A stretch of 64,000 bases of DNA from NCBI RefSeq assembly GCF_001571365.1, contig NZ_BCTQ01000029.1, forward strand, positions 20,019-84,018, in the 5' to 3' direction. Positions 27,438 to 37,054 of this stretch are shown here, piece after piece. The notes beneath the pieces are model-generated. The model was not told the origin of the DNA. It worked only from the letters and a program-made list of their open reading frames with translations, and searched no databases. Position 1 is the stretch's first letter, and every line of letters starts with the position of its first letter. This DNA comes from Achromobacter denitrificans NBRC 15125. Its GTDB lineage: Bacteria; Pseudomonadota; Gammaproteobacteria; Burkholderiales; Burkholderiaceae_B. Position numbers and translations under genes: made by a program.

Positions 27438-27893
27438 GTGAACGTTTTGGTCCGTCCGGATTCCTACCTGACGCTGCACTACCGGATTACGCTGGCCTCC
27501 GGGCCCGGCAAGGATTCGGTGTTCGCCGACACCTTCGACGGCCGCCCCGGCACGCTGCAACTGGGCAGCGGGCAGTGGGCGCCCGGCCTGGAGGCCGCGC
27601 TGATCGGCCGCGCCGAGGGCGAGCGCTTCAGCGTCACCGTCGCGCCGGCCGACGCCTACGGCGAACGCAACCCGGAACTCATCCAGCGCGTCACGCGCGG
27701 GATGCTGGCCGAGCATGCCGGCGCCGACGCCACCTTCGAGCCGGGCGACCTGGTGGAATTCACGGCGCCCAACGGCGGCCGCTACTCGGGCGTCCTGAAG
27801 GAAATCAACGAGGAATCGGCGCTGTTCGATTTCAACCACCCGCTCGCGGGCATCAGCCTGCGGGTCGACGTGGCGCTGCTGGGAGTCCTCTGA
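27438..27893 (+). CDS. fkpB: FKBP-type peptidyl-prolyl isomerase (SlpA-like)
   Basis: 151 residues from GTG at 27438; a TTG at 27396 is possible and has a weak AAGG site. The FKBP core is split by an IF domain: ...[12 protein letters not shown], then [10 protein letters not shown], then FDFNHPLAG near the end. This is the ribosome- or chaperone-associated SlpA/FkpB type, almost always upstream of ispH in proteobacteria, as here. Its stop overlaps the ispH ATG by one base. Confidence 0.92.
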   Translation: MNVLVRPDSYLTLHYRITLASGPGKDSVFADTFDGRPGTLQLGSGQWAPGLEAALIGRAEGERFSVTVAPADAYGERNPELIQRVTRGMLAEHAGADATFEPGDLVEFTAPNGGRYSGVLKEINEESALFDFNHPLAGISLRVDVALLGVL

Positions 27894-28870
27894 TGAGCCA
27901 GGTCGTAACCGCCTCCGACGCCGAAGTCCTGCTGGCGCAGCCGCGCGGCTTCTGTGCCGGCGTCGACCGTGCCATCGATATCGTCGAGCGCGCGCTCGAA
28001 CTGCACGGCGCGCCGATCTACGTGCGCCACGAGATCGTCCACAACCGCTACGTGGTGGAAGACCTGCGCGCGAAGGGGGCGGTCTTCATCGACGAGCTGG
28101 ACGACGCGCCCTCGGGTTCCATCGTGGTGTTCTCGGCCCACGGGGTGTCCAAGGCGGTGCGGGCCGAAGCGGAAGCGCGCGGCCTGCAGGTCTTCGACGC
28201 CACCTGCCCGCTGGTCACCAAAGTGCACATCGAAGTGGCGCGCATGCGGGCGGCCGGCCGCGAGATCATCATGATCGGCCACAAAGGCCATCCCGAGGTC
28301 GAAGGCACGCTGGGCCAGGCCCAGGGCGGCATGTACCTGGTCGAGACGGTGGAAGACGTCGCCAGCTTGCAGGTGACCGATCCCGAGAACCTCGCTTACG
28401 TCACGCAGACCACGCTGTCCGTGGACGACGCGGCGGCGGTATCGCGCGCGTTGAAGGCGCGCTTCCCCAGCATCGTCGAGCCCAAGAAGAGCGACATCTG
28501 CTACGCCACCCAGAACCGCCAGGACGCGGTCAAGGTCATGGCGCCGGATTGCGACCTGGTGCTGGTGGTCGGCAGCCCCAACAGCTCCAACTCGAACCGC
28601 CTGCGCGAAGTGGCGGAACGCAAGGGCGTCGCCTCGTACCTCATCGACGGCGCGCAGTCCATCGATCCGGCCTGGCTGGTCGGCCGCAAGCGCATCGGCG
28701 TGACGGCGGGCGCCTCGGCGCCGGAAATCCTGGTGCAGCAGGTGATCGATCGCGTCAAGGAACTGGGCGCGGTGTCGGTGCGCACCATGCCGGGCCTGGA
28801 AGAGAATGTGGCGTTCCCGCTGCCCAAGGGGCTGTCGCGCAAATCGGCGCAAACGGAATCGCTGGAATAG
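27893..28870 (+). CDS. ispH: 4-hydroxy-3-methylbut-2-enyl diphosphate reductase
   Basis: 325 residues. Three cluster cysteines are visible: GFCAGVDRA (Cys21), DATCPLVTK (Cys105) and [10 protein letters not shown] (Cys203), plus [10 protein letters not shown] and the [11 protein letters not shown] substrate motif. Last step of the MEP isoprenoid pathway. Coupled to fkpB. Confidence 0.97.
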   Translation: MSQVVTASDAEVLLAQPRGFCAGVDRAIDIVERALELHGAPIYVRHEIVHNRYVVEDLRAKGAVFIDELDDAPSGSIVVFSAHGVSKAVRAEAEARGLQVFDATCPLVTKVHIEVARMRAAGREIIMIGHKGHPEVEGTLGQAQGGMYLVETVEDVASLQVTDPENLAYVTQTTLSVDDAAAVSRALKARFPSIVEPKKSDICYATQNRQDAVKVMAPDCDLVLVVGSPNSSNSNRLREVAERKGVASYLIDGAQSIDPAWLVGRKRIGVTAGASAPEILVQQVIDRVKELGAVSVRTMPGLEENVAFPLPKGLSRKSAQTESLE

Positions 28871-28922
28871 GATGGCGGGCGCCGCCGCGGGCGGCTCCGG
28901 ATCAGGACATCAAGGAGACTAC

Positions 28923-29567
28923 ATGCAGTTGTACAGCTACTTTCGCAGTTCGGCCGCGTACCGGGTGCGCATCGCCCTGAATCTGAAGGGCCTGGCCTAC
29001 GAGTACCTGCCGGTGCATCTGCTGAAAGACGGCGGCCAGCAGCTGTCGGCGGATTACCGCAAGATGAACCCGACGGGGCTGGTGCCGACGCTGGTCGACG
29101 GCGACGCGGTGATCGGGCAATCCCTGGCCATCATCGAATACCTGGAAGAAACGCATCCCGAGGTCCCCCTGCTGCCGGCCGACGCGATCGGCCGCGCGCG
29201 CGTGCGGGATCTCGCGCTGGGCATCGCTTGCGACACGCATCCGCTGAACAACCTGCGCGTGCTCAAGTACCTGAAGCACACCCTCGGCGTGGACGAAGAC
29301 GCCAAGAACGCCTGGTACCGGCACTGGGTGCGCCAGGGCCTGGAAGCCCTGGAGGCGCAGCTGGCGCATTCCAGCGCCACCGGCCGCTACTGCCACGGCG
29401 ATACGCCGACCATCGCCGACATCTGCCTGGTGCCCCAGGTCGCCAACGCGCAGCGCTTCGGCTGCGATCTGTCGGCCATGCCCAATATCGTGCGCATCGA
29501 CGCGGCCTGCCGCGAACTGCCGGCCTTCGATGCGGCCGCGCCGGGCAAGCAGCCCGACGCGGAATAA
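28923..29567 (+). CDS. maiA: Maleylacetoacetate isomerase (zeta-class GST)
   Basis: 214 residues. The SSAAYRVRIAL active-site motif and MNPTGLVPTLVDGD are typical of zeta glutathione transferases, which isomerise maleylacetoacetate or maleylpyruvate using glutathione. It follows ispH by 52 bases with AAGGAG before the ATG. No homogentisate or gentisate genes are near, so which acid it serves is open. Confidence 0.9.
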   Translation: MQLYSYFRSSAAYRVRIALNLKGLAYEYLPVHLLKDGGQQLSADYRKMNPTGLVPTLVDGDAVIGQSLAIIEYLEETHPEVPLLPADAIGRARVRDLALGIACDTHPLNNLRVLKYLKHTLGVDEDAKNAWYRHWVRQGLEALEAQLAHSSATGRYCHGDTPTIADICLVPQVANAQRFGCDLSAMPNIVRIDAACRELPAFDAAAPGKQPDAE

Positions 29568-29592
29568 AAACAGCCCCCGGGGAAGGGGGCTG
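29566..29592 (-). terminator. Terminator after the Do-type protease
   Basis: CAGCCCCC (29571-29578) and GGGGGCTG (29585-29592); read on the minus strand the stem is followed by TTTTTATT. On the plus strand there is no T run, so it may only slow transcription leaving maiA. Confidence 0.8.
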
Positions 29593-29599
29593 TCCGGCC

Positions 29600-31042
29600 T
29601 CAGCCGATCTGCACGGGCACGAAGATCTTGTCTTCACCGCGCTGCACCAGCAGCGCGACCGTCTTGCCGGCCTTGGACAAGGCTTCCTTGACCTGCCCGA
29701 CGTTATGCACGGGCACTCCGTTCAGCGACAGCAGCACGTCGCCGGGTTCGATCCCGGCCTTGGCGGCCGGTCCGACGGAACGCTCGATCAGCAGGCCTTC
29801 GGCGCCCGCGGCCTGCTGCTCCTGAGGGCTCAGCGGCCGCAGCGCCAGGCCCAGCTGGCCGCGCTGCACTTCCTGGTCTCCCGCCGACGCCTGCGTCTTG
29901 TCCGCGGGAATGCCGCCCAGCGTGGCGACCAGCTCCTTGTGCGCGCCATTGCGCCAGATATCCAGCTTGATCTTCTCGCCCGGGGACGCCAGCGTGATGG
30001 TGGAGGCCAGGTCGCCGGAGGACACGATGGTCTTGCCGTCGATCTGCCGCACCACGTCGCCGGGCTGCAGGCCGGCCTTGGCGGCGGCGCTGCCCTTCTC
30101 GACGCTGGATACCAGCGCGCCCGAAGGCGAGTCCAGCTTGAAGGAATCGGCCAGGTCCTGGTTCACTTCCTGCACCGTCACGCCCAGCCTGGCGTGCTGC
30201 ACCTTGCCGTGTTCGAGGATCTGGTCCTTGATCTTGTAGGCCACGTCGATGGGGATCGAGAACGACAGGCCCTGGAATCCGCCGGTGCGGCTGTAGATCT
30301 GCGAATTGATGCCCACGACCTCGCCGCGGTCGTTGAACAGCGGGCCGCCGGAATTGCCCGGGTTGACCGCCACGTCGGTCTGGATGAACGGAACCGACGT
30401 GTCGTCGGGCAGCGAGCGGCCCTTGGCGCTGACGATGCCGGCGGTCGCCGTGTTCTCCAGGCCGTAGGGCGAGCCGATGGCCAGCACCCATTCGCCGACC
30501 TGCAGGCGGTTGACGTCGCCCACCTTGACCATGGGAAGGTTCTTGGCATCGATCTTGATGACGGCCACGTCGGTCTGCGGGTCCGAACCCAGCACCTTGG
30601 CCTTGAATTCGCGGCGGTCCGTCAGTTTGACGGTAACTTCCTTGGCATCCTGCACGACGTGCGCGTTGGTCAGGATGATGCCGTCGCTGCTGACGATGAA
30701 GCCGGAGCCCTCGCCGCGCATGGGGACTTCGCGCGAAGGCATCTGGCCGCGCCCGCCGGGGAACTGGCCGAAGAACTGGGCGAACGGATCGCCTTCGGCG
30801 GCGGACACCTTGCGGGTGCCGCTGACGCTGATGTTCACCACCGCGGGCCCGTAGTCGCGCGTGATCTGCGCGAAATTGGACGGGGTGGAGGGAAGGGCCG
30901 CTTGCGCGGGGGCGGAAATGGCCGGCGCGTCGGCCGCCATCGAAACGCCGCCGATGACGGCGGTTGCGCCGGCGCCGCCTATGGCGCCGGCTGCCAGCAA
31001 CGCCATTACCAGGCGCGAGGGCTTCATTTGGGAGGTCTTCAT
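29600..31042 (-). CDS. Periplasmic Do/DegQ-type serine protease
   Basis: 480 residues from the ATG at 31042, chosen for its AGGAG site; an ATG ten codons upstream exists. Signal or anchor segment at 11-35, trypsin-like domain with His128, Asp158 and Ser231 (GNSGGPL), then two PDZ domains (about 270-360 and 390-475, the second ending in VQIG). Such MucD/DegP enzymes degrade misfolded envelope proteins. It follows a two-component system in the same direction (64-base gap), as in several betaproteobacteria. Confidence 0.95.
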   Translation of the reverse strand: MKTSQMKPSRLVMALLAAGAIGGAGATAVIGGVSMAADAPAISAPAQAALPSTPSNFAQITRDYGPAVVNISVSGTRKVSAAEGDPFAQFFGQFPGGRGQMPSREVPMRGEGSGFIVSSDGIILTNAHVVQDAKEVTVKLTDRREFKAKVLGSDPQTDVAVIKIDAKNLPMVKVGDVNRLQVGEWVLAIGSPYGLENTATAGIVSAKGRSLPDDTSVPFIQTDVAVNPGNSGGPLFNDRGEVVGINSQIYSRTGGFQGLSFSIPIDVAYKIKDQILEHGKVQHARLGVTVQEVNQDLADSFKLDSPSGALVSSVEKGSAAAKAGLQPGDVVRQIDGKTIVSSGDLASTITLASPGEKIKLDIWRNGAHKELVATLGGIPADKTQASAGDQEVQRGQLGLALRPLSPQEQQAAGAEGLLIERSVGPAAKAGIEPGDVLLSLNGVPVHNVGQVKEALSKAGKTVALLVQRGEDKIFVPVQIG

Positions 31043-31106
31043 GTCGGCTCCTGCGTTCATGTTGAAGGACATGGCGCTATCTTCGGACCTGACACTTAGG
31101 GGAATC

Positions 31107-32435
31107 TTAAGCCGGGAACACCACCTTCACGCGCAGCCCCGGGCCGGACGGGGCGTCCAGCAACGTGATCGTCGCCCCATGCCGCCCGGCGATGGCGCGC
31201 GCGATGGCCAGCCCCAGGCCGCTGCCGGGCTGGGTATTGCCTTCGACGCGGTAGAAGCGGTCGAACACGCGCTCGCGCTCTTGCCGCGCGATGCCGGGCC
31301 CTTCGTCGTCGATCAACAGGACGGCCTGGCCGGGCGCCTGCTCCAGGCGCAACTGGACGCGCTTGCCGGCAGGCGTGTACTTGACCGCGTTGTCCAGCAG
31401 GTTGCGCACCAGCAGCGCGAGCGCATCCCGGTGGCCGCGGACCCGGGCCTCGGGGGCGCCGTCCAGCTCCACGGAGATCGATTTGGCGTTGGCCTGGGGC
31501 AGGACTTCGGAGAGGGCCTGGCGCAGCACGTCGGCCAGGTCCACGTCTTCGGCGGGCGCCTGTTCGGCGGCGCTTTCGTGGCGCGCCATGGACAGCAACT
31601 GCTCCACCAGCCGCGTGGCGCGGTCGATGCCCGCGGCCAGGCGCTGCTCGGCCAATTGGCGCCCGTCCGCGTCGCCCGCGCGCTGCAGGGCCTGCAACTG
31701 CAGCCGCAGCGCCGCCAGGGGAGATCGCAGCTCGTGCGCGGCGTCTCCCACGAACTGTTTCTGCTGGGCGAAGGCGCCGCGCATGCGTTCGAGCAGCAGG
31801 TTCAGCTCCTGGACCAGCGGCCGGATTTCGTCCGGCAGCCCTTGCACGCTGACGGGGGAGAGGTCCTCGGGTTGCCGGGAGGCCACCTGCGCGCGCGCCC
31901 GCTTCACCGGCCGCAGCGACCAGCTGACCACGCACCAGACGATCAGCATCAGCAGCGGGGCCGCCGCCGCGATCGGCAGCACGGTGCGCAGCGCCAGCGC
32001 TCCCGCCATGCGCTTGCGCACGTCCATGTCCTGGGCCACCTGGATCACCTGGAAGGGCGTGGCCAGCGAGTACACGCGGTAGGTGCTGCCTTCCATCCTG
32101 GCGTCGGAGAATCCGAGGATGATCTGGTCGGGCAGCGGCCGGCGCGAGCGCGAATTGAAGACGCGCACGCCGTCGGGCGTCCAGATCTGGATGATGAGGT
32201 CGTCGGCCACGGGCGAGCCCGCTCCGAGCGCATGGCGCGGGCCCGTGCTGAGCAGCCCGTCGCCGGTGCCCAGCGACAGGGCGGTGCGTTGCAGCAGGGA
32301 ATCGAAGATGTCGTCGGCTTGCGCCAGCGTGCTGCGGTAGGCGATCGCGCCCTGCACGAGCGCGCCGACCACGATGGCGGCCAGCAGGAAGAAGAGCAGC
32401 CGGGCCCGCAGCGAATAGCTAAGCGGAATACTCAT
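31107..32435 (-). CDS. Sensor histidine kinase (TctE/QseC type)
   Basis: 442 residues. Membrane helices at 12-34 and 150-172 bracket a periplasmic domain of the 2CSK type, then HAMP, the H-box AAHELRSPLAAL with His234, N-box LLDNAVKYTP and GSGLGLAI. The signal is not evident. Its ATG overlaps the stop of the response-regulator gene by four bases. Confidence 0.94.
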   Translation of the reverse strand: MSIPLSYSLRARLLFFLLAAIVVGALVQGAIAYRSTLAQADDIFDSLLQRTALSLGTGDGLLSTGPRHALGAGSPVADDLIIQIWTPDGVRVFNSRSRRPLPDQIILGFSDARMEGSTYRVYSLATPFQVIQVAQDMDVRKRMAGALALRTVLPIAAAAPLLMLIVWCVVSWSLRPVKRARAQVASRQPEDLSPVSVQGLPDEIRPLVQELNLLLERMRGAFAQQKQFVGDAAHELRSPLAALRLQLQALQRAGDADGRQLAEQRLAAGIDRATRLVEQLLSMARHESAAEQAPAEDVDLADVLRQALSEVLPQANAKSISVELDGAPEARVRGHRDALALLVRNLLDNAVKYTPAGKRVQLRLEQAPGQAVLLIDDEGPGIARQERERVFDRFYRVEGNTQPGSGLGLAIARAIAGRHGATITLLDAPSGPGLRVKVVFPA

Positions 32436-33091
32436 GTTTTGGGGATGACATAGCCGACGCCTCTAACGTTCTGGATCAGGTTCGGACCCAGTTTCTTGCG
32501 CAGGCCATGAATATAAACCTCAACCGCGTTGCTGCTGATACTGTCTTTCCAGCTGTACAGCTTCTCTTCGAGCTGGGCGCGCGAAAAAATCATGCCCGGG
32601 CGCGCGATCAGCGGCTCCAGCACGGCCCATTCGCGGGCGGTCAGCGCCACGGGGGTGCCGTCCACCATGGCGGCATGGGACTGCGGATCGATGGTGATGC
32701 CTTCGTGTTCGTACACCGGCTCGGCGCGGCCCGCGCTGCGGCGGATCAGCGCGCGGATGCGGGCCAGCAATTCGTCCACGTCGTACGGCTTGACGATGTA
32801 GTCGTCCGCGCCGGCGTCCAGCCCGGCGATCCGGTCGCTGATTGCGTCGCGGGCCGTGGCGATCAGCACGGGCGTGCGGTCCTTGCGCGAGCGCAGGTCG
32901 CGCAGCAGCGCCAGCCCGTCGCGCTTGGGCAGGCCCAAATCCAGGAGGATCAGGTCGTAGGCGTCGGTGCGCAGCGCGAGGTCCGCGGCGTTGCCGTCCT
33001 TCACCCAATCGACGGCGTAATGTTCCGCGCGCAGGCAATCCAGCACGCTTTCGCCGATCATGATGTCGTCTTCGACAAGAAGAATGCGCAT
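32432..33091 (-). CDS. OmpR-family response regulator
   Basis: 219 residues. Receiver with acidic pocket EDD (7-9) and phospho-site Asp51 (LDLGLP), conserved Lys in IVKPYD, then a winged-helix DNA-binding domain with AVEVYIHGLRKKLG. The ATG at 33091 is the natural receiver start. First in the unit with the kinase and perhaps the protease; envelope stress control is plausible from the layout. Confidence 0.95.
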   Translation of the reverse strand: MRILLVEDDIMIGESVLDCLRAEHYAVDWVKDGNAADLALRTDAYDLILLDLGLPKRDGLALLRDLRSRKDRTPVLIATARDAISDRIAGLDAGADDYIVKPYDVDELLARIRALIRRSAGRAEPVYEHEGITIDPQSHAAMVDGTPVALTAREWAVLEPLIARPGMIFSRAQLEEKLYSWKDSISSNAVEVYIHGLRKKLGPNLIQNVRGVGYVIPKT

Positions 33092-33179
33092 GGCGATGTC
33101 CGCTAGGGTGGTCCGGAAAGTTGGACGCGCGGCGCAGGGCAGGAGTTCCCGGGGCGCCGGGCTTGGGCCGGCGCCGGGT

Positions 33180-33210
33180 TTGACGGTCATGCTGTCAACC
33201 TGTTATACCA
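33180..33210 (+). promoter_or_regulatory. Promoter with overlapping operator-like repeats
   Basis: TTGACG (33180-33185), 17-18 bases, then TTATAC/TATACC (33203-33209). TTGAC-N9-GTCAA (33180-33198) is an inverted repeat over the -35, and CTGTTATACCA (33200-33210) is near the FadR-type operator TNGTNNNACNA. This suggests autoregulation by the FadR-family gene of the same operon. Confidence 0.5.
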
Positions 33211-33298
33211 ATTTCAACCCTGAAACGCAGGGCGCGGCGCCCTGCCGGGGCGGAGGTTCCCGGGCCGGTAGGCGGCGATCACAAAAGGACGGAGACAA

Positions 33299-34201
33299 AT
33301 GAAATCAGCGATCATTGGCTGCGGCGTCGTCGGGTCGTCGTGGGCGCTCGTGTTTGCGCGAGCCGGGCACGACGTGGCTATTTACGACCGTTCTCCCGAG
33401 GCCGCGGCGGCGGCCGTGGCTTTCGTGGCGTCCGTGGATGCCTCCTGCGCGGCGCGGTGCCGGGTGGCCGCCGACTTGGCCGATGCGCTGAAGGGCGCCG
33501 ATTACGTCCAGGAAAGCGCGCCGGAGCGGCTGCCGATCAAGCAGGCGCTCTACAAGGAAATGGACGACCTGCTGGAGCGCGGCGCCATCGTCGGCAGCTC
33601 CACCTCCGGCTTTCCCGCGTCCAGTTTTACCGAGGGCCTGGCGAACGCCGCGCGCTGCCTGGTCGCTCACCCGATCAATCCGCCGCACCTGATTCCGCTG
33701 GTGGAACTGGTTCCCGCGCCAGGCACGGCGCCCGAGGCCGTGCGCTTCGTGCGCGATCTGATGCGTGAGTTGGGGCAGAGCCCCATCATGCTGACGCGCG
33801 AGATCAATGGCTTCGTGGTGAACCGGCTGCAAAGTGCCGTGCTCGGCGAAGCCTTCCGCCTGGTGGAGGACGGCATCTGCACGCCCGCCGAGGTGGACGC
33901 GGCGATGGCCGACGGGCTGGGCCTGCGCTGGTGCTTCATGGGGCCGTTCGCGACCATCGACCTGAACGCGGCGCATGGCGTGGCGGAATATTGCGCGAAC
34001 CTGGGGCCGATGTACCACGGGCTGGCCAGGGAGCAGGCCGATCCGCGCGAGTGGGGGGCGGATCTGGTGTCCGCCGTCGAGGCCCGGATGCGCTCGGCCG
34101 TGCCGGCGCAGGCGCTGCCGGAACGCCGCCGCTGGCGCGATCGTTTCCTGGCCCGCATCGTCGACGCCAAGCGCGCCATTCGCAAGGAACTCGGCGCATG
34201 A
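33299..34201 (+). CDS. 3-hydroxyacyl-CoA dehydrogenase family protein
   Basis: 300 residues. NAD-binding GCGVVG (7-12), SSTSGFPAS and the catalytic His in VAHPINPPHLIPLVELVP fit the short 3-hydroxyacyl-CoA dehydrogenase fold shared with L-carnitine and L-gulonate 3-dehydrogenases. The substrate may thus be a free hydroxy acid. Its stop overlaps the ATG of the next gene (ATGA). Confidence 0.88.
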   Translation: MKSAIIGCGVVGSSWALVFARAGHDVAIYDRSPEAAAAAVAFVASVDASCAARCRVAADLADALKGADYVQESAPERLPIKQALYKEMDDLLERGAIVGSSTSGFPASSFTEGLANAARCLVAHPINPPHLIPLVELVPAPGTAPEAVRFVRDLMRELGQSPIMLTREINGFVVNRLQSAVLGEAFRLVEDGICTPAEVDAAMADGLGLRWCFMGPFATIDLNAAHGVAEYCANLGPMYHGLAREQADPREWGADLVSAVEARMRSAVPAQALPERRRWRDRFLARIVDAKRAIRKELGA

Positions 34202-34983
34202 GCGGTTTCGGCAAGCCCGCGCACCTGCGCCGCGACCGGCTGTCCGACCAGATCGTCAAGGACATCGAGGCGCGCGTGCTGTCCGGCGAGCTGGCCGTCG
34301 GCGACCGCCTGCCGTCGGAACGGGACCTGATGGCCCATTATGGGGTGGGGCGCCCGGCCGTGCGCGAGGCCTTGCTGTGGCTGAACAGGACCGGAATGGT
34401 GGCGGTGTCCACCGGCGACCGCTCGCGCGTTACCGAGCCCGATCCGCGCACGCTGCTCCAGTTGCTGTCCGGAGCCGCCAGGATGCTGGTGGCCCGTCCG
34501 GAAGGCGTGCGCCAATTCCAGCGGACGCGCATCTTCGTCGAAACGGCGATGGCGCGCGAGGCCGCCCGGCGGGCCACCGGCGAAGACCTCCGCGACTTGG
34601 AACGGCTGTTGCGCGAGTCGGAGGCGAACGCGGCCGATCCCGCCGCGTTTTCGGCCGGCGACGACGCCTTTCACCGGCGCATCGCGAGCATCGCGCGCGA
34701 TCCCCTGCTGGATGCGCTGTACCAGGTGGTGCTGGAACTGCTGGAAGCGCAGCGCCGGACTTCGCTCAGCCATCCGGAAGCGCTGGACAAGGCCATCGAG
34801 GCGCACCGGGCTGTTTTCGAGGCCATCCGCGACCGCGACGCGGACCGCGCGGAGGCGGCGATGCGCGGCCATCTTGAGACGGTCATCGAGACCTACTGGG
34901 AAATCCAGGGCGACGACGGGGCCCGGGCCGCGCTGGAACGAGCGCGGCCCGGCCTCGGGGGGCGCGGAATCAGTTCACCGTGA
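34198..34983 (+). CDS. FadR-subfamily GntR transcriptional regulator
   Basis: 261 residues. Winged helix at about 14-75 (GDRLPSERDLMAHYGVGRPAVREAL) and an all-helical FCD effector domain with metal-binding histidines near residues 160 and 200. Coupled to the dehydrogenase gene, it probably controls that gene and perhaps the neighbouring Bug-TauD set. The last 14 bases overlap the end of the convergent Bug gene. Confidence 0.92.
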   Translation: MSGFGKPAHLRRDRLSDQIVKDIEARVLSGELAVGDRLPSERDLMAHYGVGRPAVREALLWLNRTGMVAVSTGDRSRVTEPDPRTLLQLLSGAARMLVARPEGVRQFQRTRIFVETAMAREAARRATGEDLRDLERLLRESEANAADPAAFSAGDDAFHRRIASIARDPLLDALYQVVLELLEAQRRTSLSHPEALDKAIEAHRAVFEAIRDRDADRAEAAMRGHLETVIETYWEIQGDDGARAALERARPGLGGRGISSP

Positions 34984-35956
34984 TGTGACTGTCCTTGATC
35001 ACCTTGGCCCACTTGGCGATTTCGCTGTCCACGAATCTGGCCAGGTCCTCGGACGTGCCGCCGCCCGTCTGCGCGCCTTGTTCCAGCAGGGCCTTCTTGA
35101 CCTCGGGGCTGCCCAGCACCGCGTCGGCGTCCTGCTGGATCTTCTTGATGACGGCGGGAGGCGTGCCGGCCGGCGCGAACAGCCCGCTCCAGGTGTAGGC
35201 GCTGAAGCCGGGAAGCCCGCTTTCGGACACGGTGGGCGTGTTCGGCCACGACGGATCGCGTTGCTCGGTGCCGATTGCCAGCAGTTTCAGCTTGCCGTTC
35301 TTGACTTGCGGCCCGGACGATAGCGCAGCGTCGAACATCATGTTGCAGGTGCCCGAGATGGTGTCGATGATCGCCGGGCCACTGCCCTTGTAGGGCACGT
35401 GCGTGAGGTGGTCGAGGCCGGACATGGACTTGAACAGCTCGCCCGCCAGGTGCGAGGGCGAACCGGGGCCGATCGAGCAGTAGTTGGCCGTGGCCTGGTT
35501 CTGCTTGGCCCAGGCGATGTACGACTTGACGTCGTTGTAGGGCGCGTCGGCCGGCGCCACCATCAGCAGCGGGATGGTCATGCCGCGCACGATGGGCGCG
35601 AAATCCCTGGTGGGGTTGTACGGAAGCTTCTCGAACAGGCTGATGTTCACGGTGTGCGGGCCGCTGCCGTTCATCAGCAGCGTATAGCCGTCGGGGTCGG
35701 CGCGGGCCGCGGCTTCCGTGCCGATGATGCCCGAGGCGCCGCCGCGGTTTTCGACCACCACCGCCTGGCCCCAGCGCTTGGTCAGGCCCTGGCCGAGGAG
35801 CCGGGTCAGGATGTCGGTGGAGCCGCCCGCGGGGTAGGGCACGATGATGCGCACCGCGCGGTCGGGATAAGCGCCGGCTCCCTGGGCGGTGGCCGCCTGC
35901 GGGACGGCGGCCAGCATACCGAGCGCACAGCCGGCGGCGATGGACCTGAGTTCCAT
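34970..35956 (-). CDS. Tripartite tricarboxylate transporter receptor (Bug family)
   Basis: 328 residues with a signal peptide (first 24, cut after AATAQ). YPDRAVRIIVPYPAGGSTDIL, VVENRGGASGIIGTEAAARA and LTHVPYKGSGPAI are Bug hallmarks. It follows the TauD gene by 59 bases in the same direction and should bind the acid that this set uses. Its 3' end overlaps the FadR-type gene by 14 bases. Confidence 0.93.
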   Translation of the reverse strand: MELRSIAAGCALGMLAAVPQAATAQGAGAYPDRAVRIIVPYPAGGSTDILTRLLGQGLTKRWGQAVVVENRGGASGIIGTEAAARADPDGYTLLMNGSGPHTVNISLFEKLPYNPTRDFAPIVRGMTIPLLMVAPADAPYNDVKSYIAWAKQNQATANYCSIGPGSPSHLAGELFKSMSGLDHLTHVPYKGSGPAIIDTISGTCNMMFDAALSSGPQVKNGKLKLLAIGTEQRDPSWPNTPTVSESGLPGFSAYTWSGLFAPAGTPPAVIKKIQQDADAVLGSPEVKKALLEQGAQTGGGTSEDLARFVDSEIAKWAKVIKDSHITVN

Positions 35957-36015
35957 GATGTCTCCTCTCGTAGTTTTTTTGATGCGGGCCGTTCAGGCTC
36001 CGCCGCGCGCGGGCT

Positions 36016-36909
36016 TCAGGCCGCGGCGCGTTGCTCCCACAACTCGGGTAGCACGTCGTCCAGGCCGGACTGCTCGGTGGCCGAGATGGTCGTGCGCACG
36101 ATGGAACGCAGTTGGTCCGGGCCCCAGGGGCGGCCGCGGTGCATGGTGGCGCGGTTGTCCCACATGACCACGTCGCCCGGCTTCCAGTGGTGCACGTAGG
36201 TGTAGGCGGACTCGGTGGCGCGCTCGATCAAGTGGGCCAGCAGGTCGGCGCCGTCCTGGTCGCCCATGCCCTCGACGGCGCCCGCGTGCGAGGCGAGGTA
36301 GAGCGAGCGGCGGCCGTTGACCGGGTTGCGCCACGTCATGCGACGGCGTACCGCCGGCAGCGCGGCGTGTTCTTCGGGCGTCATCATGCCGCGGTCGATC
36401 TTGTTGCGCGATGTGGCGTAGCTGTGGATGACCACGGCGTCGCGCAGCGTGCCCTGTTCGGATGGGGCGAGCCGCTCCCAGGCGGCGCGGGTGGAGGTGA
36501 ATTCTGTCTCGCCGCCCTGCTCGGGAATCACGCGGGCCGATAGCACCGAGGCCACCGCCGGCACCTTCTTGAACGAGCTGTCGGTGTGCCAGAGCTGATT
36601 GGCTCGCGCGATGACCAGCGCCTTGTCGCTGGGCTGCACGATCTTGCCGTCGGGGCCGATGTTGTTCATGCGCGAATAGAACGTGCCGTGCCCGATCGAA
36701 CCGACCTTGACCAGTTCCAGCGGGCCGAAGCCGCGCGAGAACACGGCCTGGACGTCGTCGGTGATGGGCTGGTCGCGCCAGACCAGCACGGAGTGCTCTT
36801 CGAATGCGGCGCGCACCTGGGCGAAAGCGGCGGCATCCGATGCCGCCTCGGTCAGGCTGATGCCGTGGATTTCGGCGCCGAAGTCCTGGTGCAAACGCTC
36901 GATACGCAT
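36016..36909 (-). CDS. TauD/TfdA family 2-oxoglutarate dioxygenase
   Basis: 297 residues. Fe(II) ligands WHTDSS (His108, Asp110) and His257 (RATMHRG), with Arg268 for 2-oxoglutarate. Family members hydroxylate taurine, 2,4-D, sulfate esters or carnitine precursors; the length and sequence do not decide which. Between an IclR regulator and a Bug receptor, so likely catabolic. Confidence 0.92.
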   Translation of the reverse strand: MRIERLHQDFGAEIHGISLTEAASDAAAFAQVRAAFEEHSVLVWRDQPITDDVQAVFSRGFGPLELVKVGSIGHGTFYSRMNNIGPDGKIVQPSDKALVIARANQLWHTDSSFKKVPAVASVLSARVIPEQGGETEFTSTRAAWERLAPSEQGTLRDAVVIHSYATSRNKIDRGMMTPEEHAALPAVRRRMTWRNPVNGRRSLYLASHAGAVEGMGDQDGADLLAHLIERATESAYTYVHHWKPGDVVMWDNRATMHRGRPWGPDQLRSIVRTTISATEQSGLDDVLPELWEQRAAA

Positions 36910-37054
36910 GATGACTCTCCTGCTTGTTGGGGGGCGAGGGGGGATTGCGATGCGCTCCGGGAAGCTGGCAAAAAGTCTATCATCGGCACTCCCGGAAACG
37001 GGCCGGAGAGCCGCTTGCCGCCTGCATTTACATGTATGTGAAAATCGCGGCGCC

